The notes beneath the pieces are model-generated. The model saw nothing but the letters and a program-made list of their open reading frames with translations, was not told the origin of the DNA and made no database searches. Source: an uncultured Clostridia bacterium (GTDB lineage: Bacteria; Bacillota; Clostridia; UBA1381). Taken from it: a DNA stretch of 7,430 bases. This document shows, in pieces, positions 5,536-7,430 of the stretch (position 1 is its first letter; each line of letters opens with the position of its first letter). The stretch lies in NCBI GenBank assembly GCA_944391635.1, contig CALXUL010000252.1:1-7430 (forward strand), written 5' to 3'. The position numbers and the translations under genes were made by a program.

Positions 5536-6450
5536 TTGAAGATATATTTTGGTGATGATAAAATTGAATATCCGCTGCCTGCAATCGCACTGGGGAATTT
5601 TGATGGTATGCACAGAGGGCATCTCAAAATTTTTGAGAGAGCAAAAGCTGAAGGTGAAAACTATGGCGTACTATTGTTTGAAAAACATACATCAAGCCTT
5701 ACGGGAAACAGTGTGGAGGTAATTACGCCTCTTTATGAAAAACTGTATGTTTTATCGAAAATAGGCGTTGATTTTGTATATCTTGTAAGCTTTGACAAGA
5801 GATTTATGAATATGAGCTTAGAAGAATTTGCAGAATATTTATATAATATAGGTGCAAAGGTAATATCGGTGGGCTATGATTACCGATGCGCTAAAAACGC
5901 TTCAAGCGGAGCTGTGGATTTGAAAAACTGCCTTGAAAAGTATGATATAAGAACAGTGATATCTGAGGCTGTTTTTTATGACGGCGAGCTTGTTAAAAGT
6001 AGCCGCATACGCGAGTTGATAAAACAAGGAAATATTCTTGAAGCAAACGCGCTTATGAATAGGCCGTTTCGTGTTTCAGGGATAGTTGTGTATGGCTTTC
6101 AAAACGGAAGAAAAATGGGCTTTCCAACGGCAAATATCGACAGCGAGCCAGGAATGCTTCTTCCGGCAGAAGGGGTATATTACGGTGAAACCTGTATTGA
6201 TGATGTAAAATACCGCGCGGTAGTGAATGTCGGACATAACCCTACTTTTAATGCTGAGAAAAAAACAGTTGAGGCTCATATTATTGGGTATGATAACGAT
6301 CTGTACGGTCAGCGTATCAGCGTTGATTTTTATGAGAAGATACGTTCTGATATGAAATTTAACAGTGTAAAAGAACTTGCCAGTCAAATTTCTAAAGATT
6401 GCGAATACGCTAAAAATAGAGAGGAAAGGGAAGATAATTATGGGATTTAA
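5536..6450 (+). CDS. ribF: Bifunctional riboflavin kinase / FMN adenylyltransferase
   Basis: Phosphorylates riboflavin to FMN and adenylates FMN to FAD. The product has 304 residues from the TTG at 5536, about the family norm. This start is preferred to TTG 5521 because GGAG lies 9 nt upstream and the N-terminus (MKIYFGD) then resembles other RibF proteins; it leaves a 5-nt gap to truB. The adenylyltransferase half has GNFDGMHRGH (20-29) and SSRIR (155-159). The kinase half has GRKMGFPTAN (191-200), VNVGHNPTF and VEAHIIGYDNDLYGQRISVDFYEKIR. One deviation is VGYDYRCAKN (112-121), where most relatives have a D-F-x-F-G type loop. The effect is unknown, and the essential motifs are present. The stop overlaps the next gene by 11 bases. 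Confidence 0.95.
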   Translation: MKIYFGDDKIEYPLPAIALGNFDGMHRGHLKIFERAKAEGENYGVLLFEKHTSSLTGNSVEVITPLYEKLYVLSKIGVDFVYLVSFDKRFMNMSLEEFAEYLYNIGAKVISVGYDYRCAKNASSGAVDLKNCLEKYDIRTVISEAVFYDGELVKSSRIRELIKQGNILEANALMNRPFRVSGIVVYGFQNGRKMGFPTANIDSEPGMLLPAEGVYYGETCIDDVKYRAVVNVGHNPTFNAEKKTVEAHIIGYDNDLYGQRISVDFYEKIRSDMKFNSVKELASQISKDCEYAKNREEREDNYGI

Positions 6451-7430
6451 TGTTGTATTAATATCTGGTTCGGAAAACGATGGATTCTACAAGCAAAAGA
6501 TTTGCGGAAATACTTGTGCCGAATGGGTTATAAAAGCAGCAAAAAAAGCAGGAGCTGATAATATTTATACTGATTTAGATAATAGTGCTTTTTTTGATGG
6601 ACTTGGTGTTTTAAAACTTGAAAAAGAATTATCACGCGCAGTTTATATGGATGTATGTATGCCGCTCGTATCATCTGAAAGTATATTAAAAGCAGCAGAA
6701 ATCGCAGATAGGTCCGGAAAAGCTAAGGTTTGGGACCATGTAAAAAATGAATATGAGCGTATTTTTGTAAAGGATAAATGCAGTTTTGCAAAAGCCTGTA
6801 AAGAAATAATGGAAAACATACGTGTTTATCATATGGAAAATGGTGTAACTATTCCACTGCCTGATAGTGTTATAATTGAAGATGATGTAATAATCGGAAA
6901 AGATGCTGTAATTGAAGGCAATGTAATAATAAGAAAAGGCACTAAAATTGCAGAAAATGCATATATTGGTGCAGGGTGCATCATTGAAAATTCACAGATT
7001 GGAGATAATGCATCGGTTATTGGCAGTAATCTGAAAGATTCTGTTGTATCGTGCGGCGCTCATGTTTTAAACTCTGTGCTTGATAATGCTTCGGTTGGAG
7101 AAAACACTCAAGTAGGTCCGTTTGCATATTTAAGGCCTGAGTCAAATATTGGCAAAAATGTAAGAGTGGGAGATTTTGTTGAGGTTAAAAACTCTAATGT
7201 CGGAGACGGGACTAAGATTTCTCACTTAACTTATGTTGGTGACAGTGATGTTGGTAGGCGTGTGAATTTTGGATGCGGAACGGTTACTTCAAATTATGAC
7301 GGAAAGAATAAGTTCAGAACTGTAATTGGCGATGACTGCTTTATTGGATGTAATACCAACCTGGTTGCTCCTGTTTTGGTTGAGGATGGAGCGTATATTG
7401 CGGCAGGCTCTACAATCACTGACACTGTTC
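6440..7430 (+). CDS. glmU: GlmU-like glucosamine-1-phosphate acetyltransferase with degenerate uridylyltransferase domain (3' end outside window)
   Basis: The visible 330 codons start at an ATG with AAAGGG 9 nt upstream. From about residue 140 the protein is a left-handed beta-helix of hexapeptide repeats matching the GlmU acetyltransferase domain, which makes GlcNAc-1-phosphate. The active-site residues correspond gaplessly to E. coli with an offset of 101: R232, K250, H262 (catalytic), Y265, N276, N285/Y286, K291. The N-terminal domain is aberrant. Its start (VVLISGSENDGFYKQKICG) aligns with the nucleotide-binding LAAGxGTRM...PKVLH segment but lacks that motif, and MDVCMPLVSSESIL matches the GDVPL region with the metal Asp not clearly kept. 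The QLGTGHA, GYGR and NTG segments are missing before the VKDK and HMENGV junction. This implies an acetyltransferase-only enzyme; another uridylyltransferase would then be needed elsewhere. The frame is unbroken, so this is not an obvious pseudogene. Confidence 0.88.
   Translation, partial: MGFNVVLISGSENDGFYKQKICGNTCAEWVIKAAKKAGADNIYTDLDNSAFFDGLGVLKLEKELSRAVYMDVCMPLVSSESILKAAEIADRSGKAKVWDHVKNEYERIFVKDKCSFAKACKEIMENIRVYHMENGVTIPLPDSVIIEDDVIIGKDAVIEGNVIIRKGTKIAENAYIGAGCIIENSQIGDNASVIGSNLKDSVVSCGAHVLNSVLDNASVGENTQVGPFAYLRPESNIGKNVRVGDFVEVKNSNVGDGTKISHLTYVGDSDVGRRVNFGCGTVTSNYDGKNKFRTVIGDDCFIGCNTNLVAPVLVEDGAYIAAGSTITDTV

Noticed and set aside
6440..6830. Frameshift or sequencing error explaining the short GlmU N-domain
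   Set aside because: The frame is continuous, and the recognisable family blocks occur in the right order and in one frame with a contracted middle, which fits internal loss rather than a shifted frame. Missing bases in frame cannot be fully excluded.

Overview
The window looks like chromosomal core-gene DNA of a low- to mid-GC Gram-positive anaerobe, probably class Clostridia (phylum Bacillota). This rests on the AT-rich intergenic stretches, textbook -35/-10 promoters, strong AGGAGG-type ribosome-binding sites, use of TTG starts, and a Cys-rich CxxxC...CDCD insertion in AlaRS that I associate with anaerobic Firmicutes. Genus or species cannot be read from the sequence. No mobile element, CRISPR array, tRNA or rRNA is visible.

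Layout. Bases 1-117 are the last 38 codons of an unrecognised plus-strand gene, closed by a Rho-independent terminator at 128-150. Facing it on the minus strand (167-340) is a very small cysteine-rich protein gene. From 350 to 637 lies a divergent control region. It holds a good plus-strand promoter (443-471) and then a short TTG-initiated reading frame (504-599) with the strongest Shine-Dalgarno sequence in the window and five Tyr codons in 31. That frame sits in the leader of tyrS (638-1858, tyrosyl-tRNA synthetase), which ends at a long perfect terminator hairpin (1863-1909). A new promoter with consensus -35 and -10 hexamers (1934-1962) then drives a tightly packed operon: alaS (alanyl-tRNA synthetase), truB (tRNA pseudouridine-55 synthase), ribF (riboflavin kinase/FAD synthetase) and a GlmU-like gene that runs off the right edge. 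Their junctions are a 4-nt overlap, a 5-nt gap and an 11-nt overlap, so translational coupling is likely.

How the genes fit together. tyrS, alaS and truB all serve tRNA charging or maturation. ribF makes FMN and FAD. The last gene belongs to the UDP-GlcNAc (cell-wall precursor) pathway. This is a housekeeping growth cluster rather than a defence or accessory island.

Three points are out of the ordinary. (1) The GlmU-like protein keeps every acetyltransferase active-site residue I checked, but its N-terminal uridylyltransferase domain has shrunk by about 100 residues and lost its nucleotide-binding motif. (2) tyrS has a Tyr-rich leader ORF and a possible Shine-Dalgarno-sequestering helix in place of a T-box. 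(3) The 57-60 residue protein on the minus strand carries ten cysteines in a repeated CGCC/SCC pattern. I found no clear sign of a wholly new multi-gene system.
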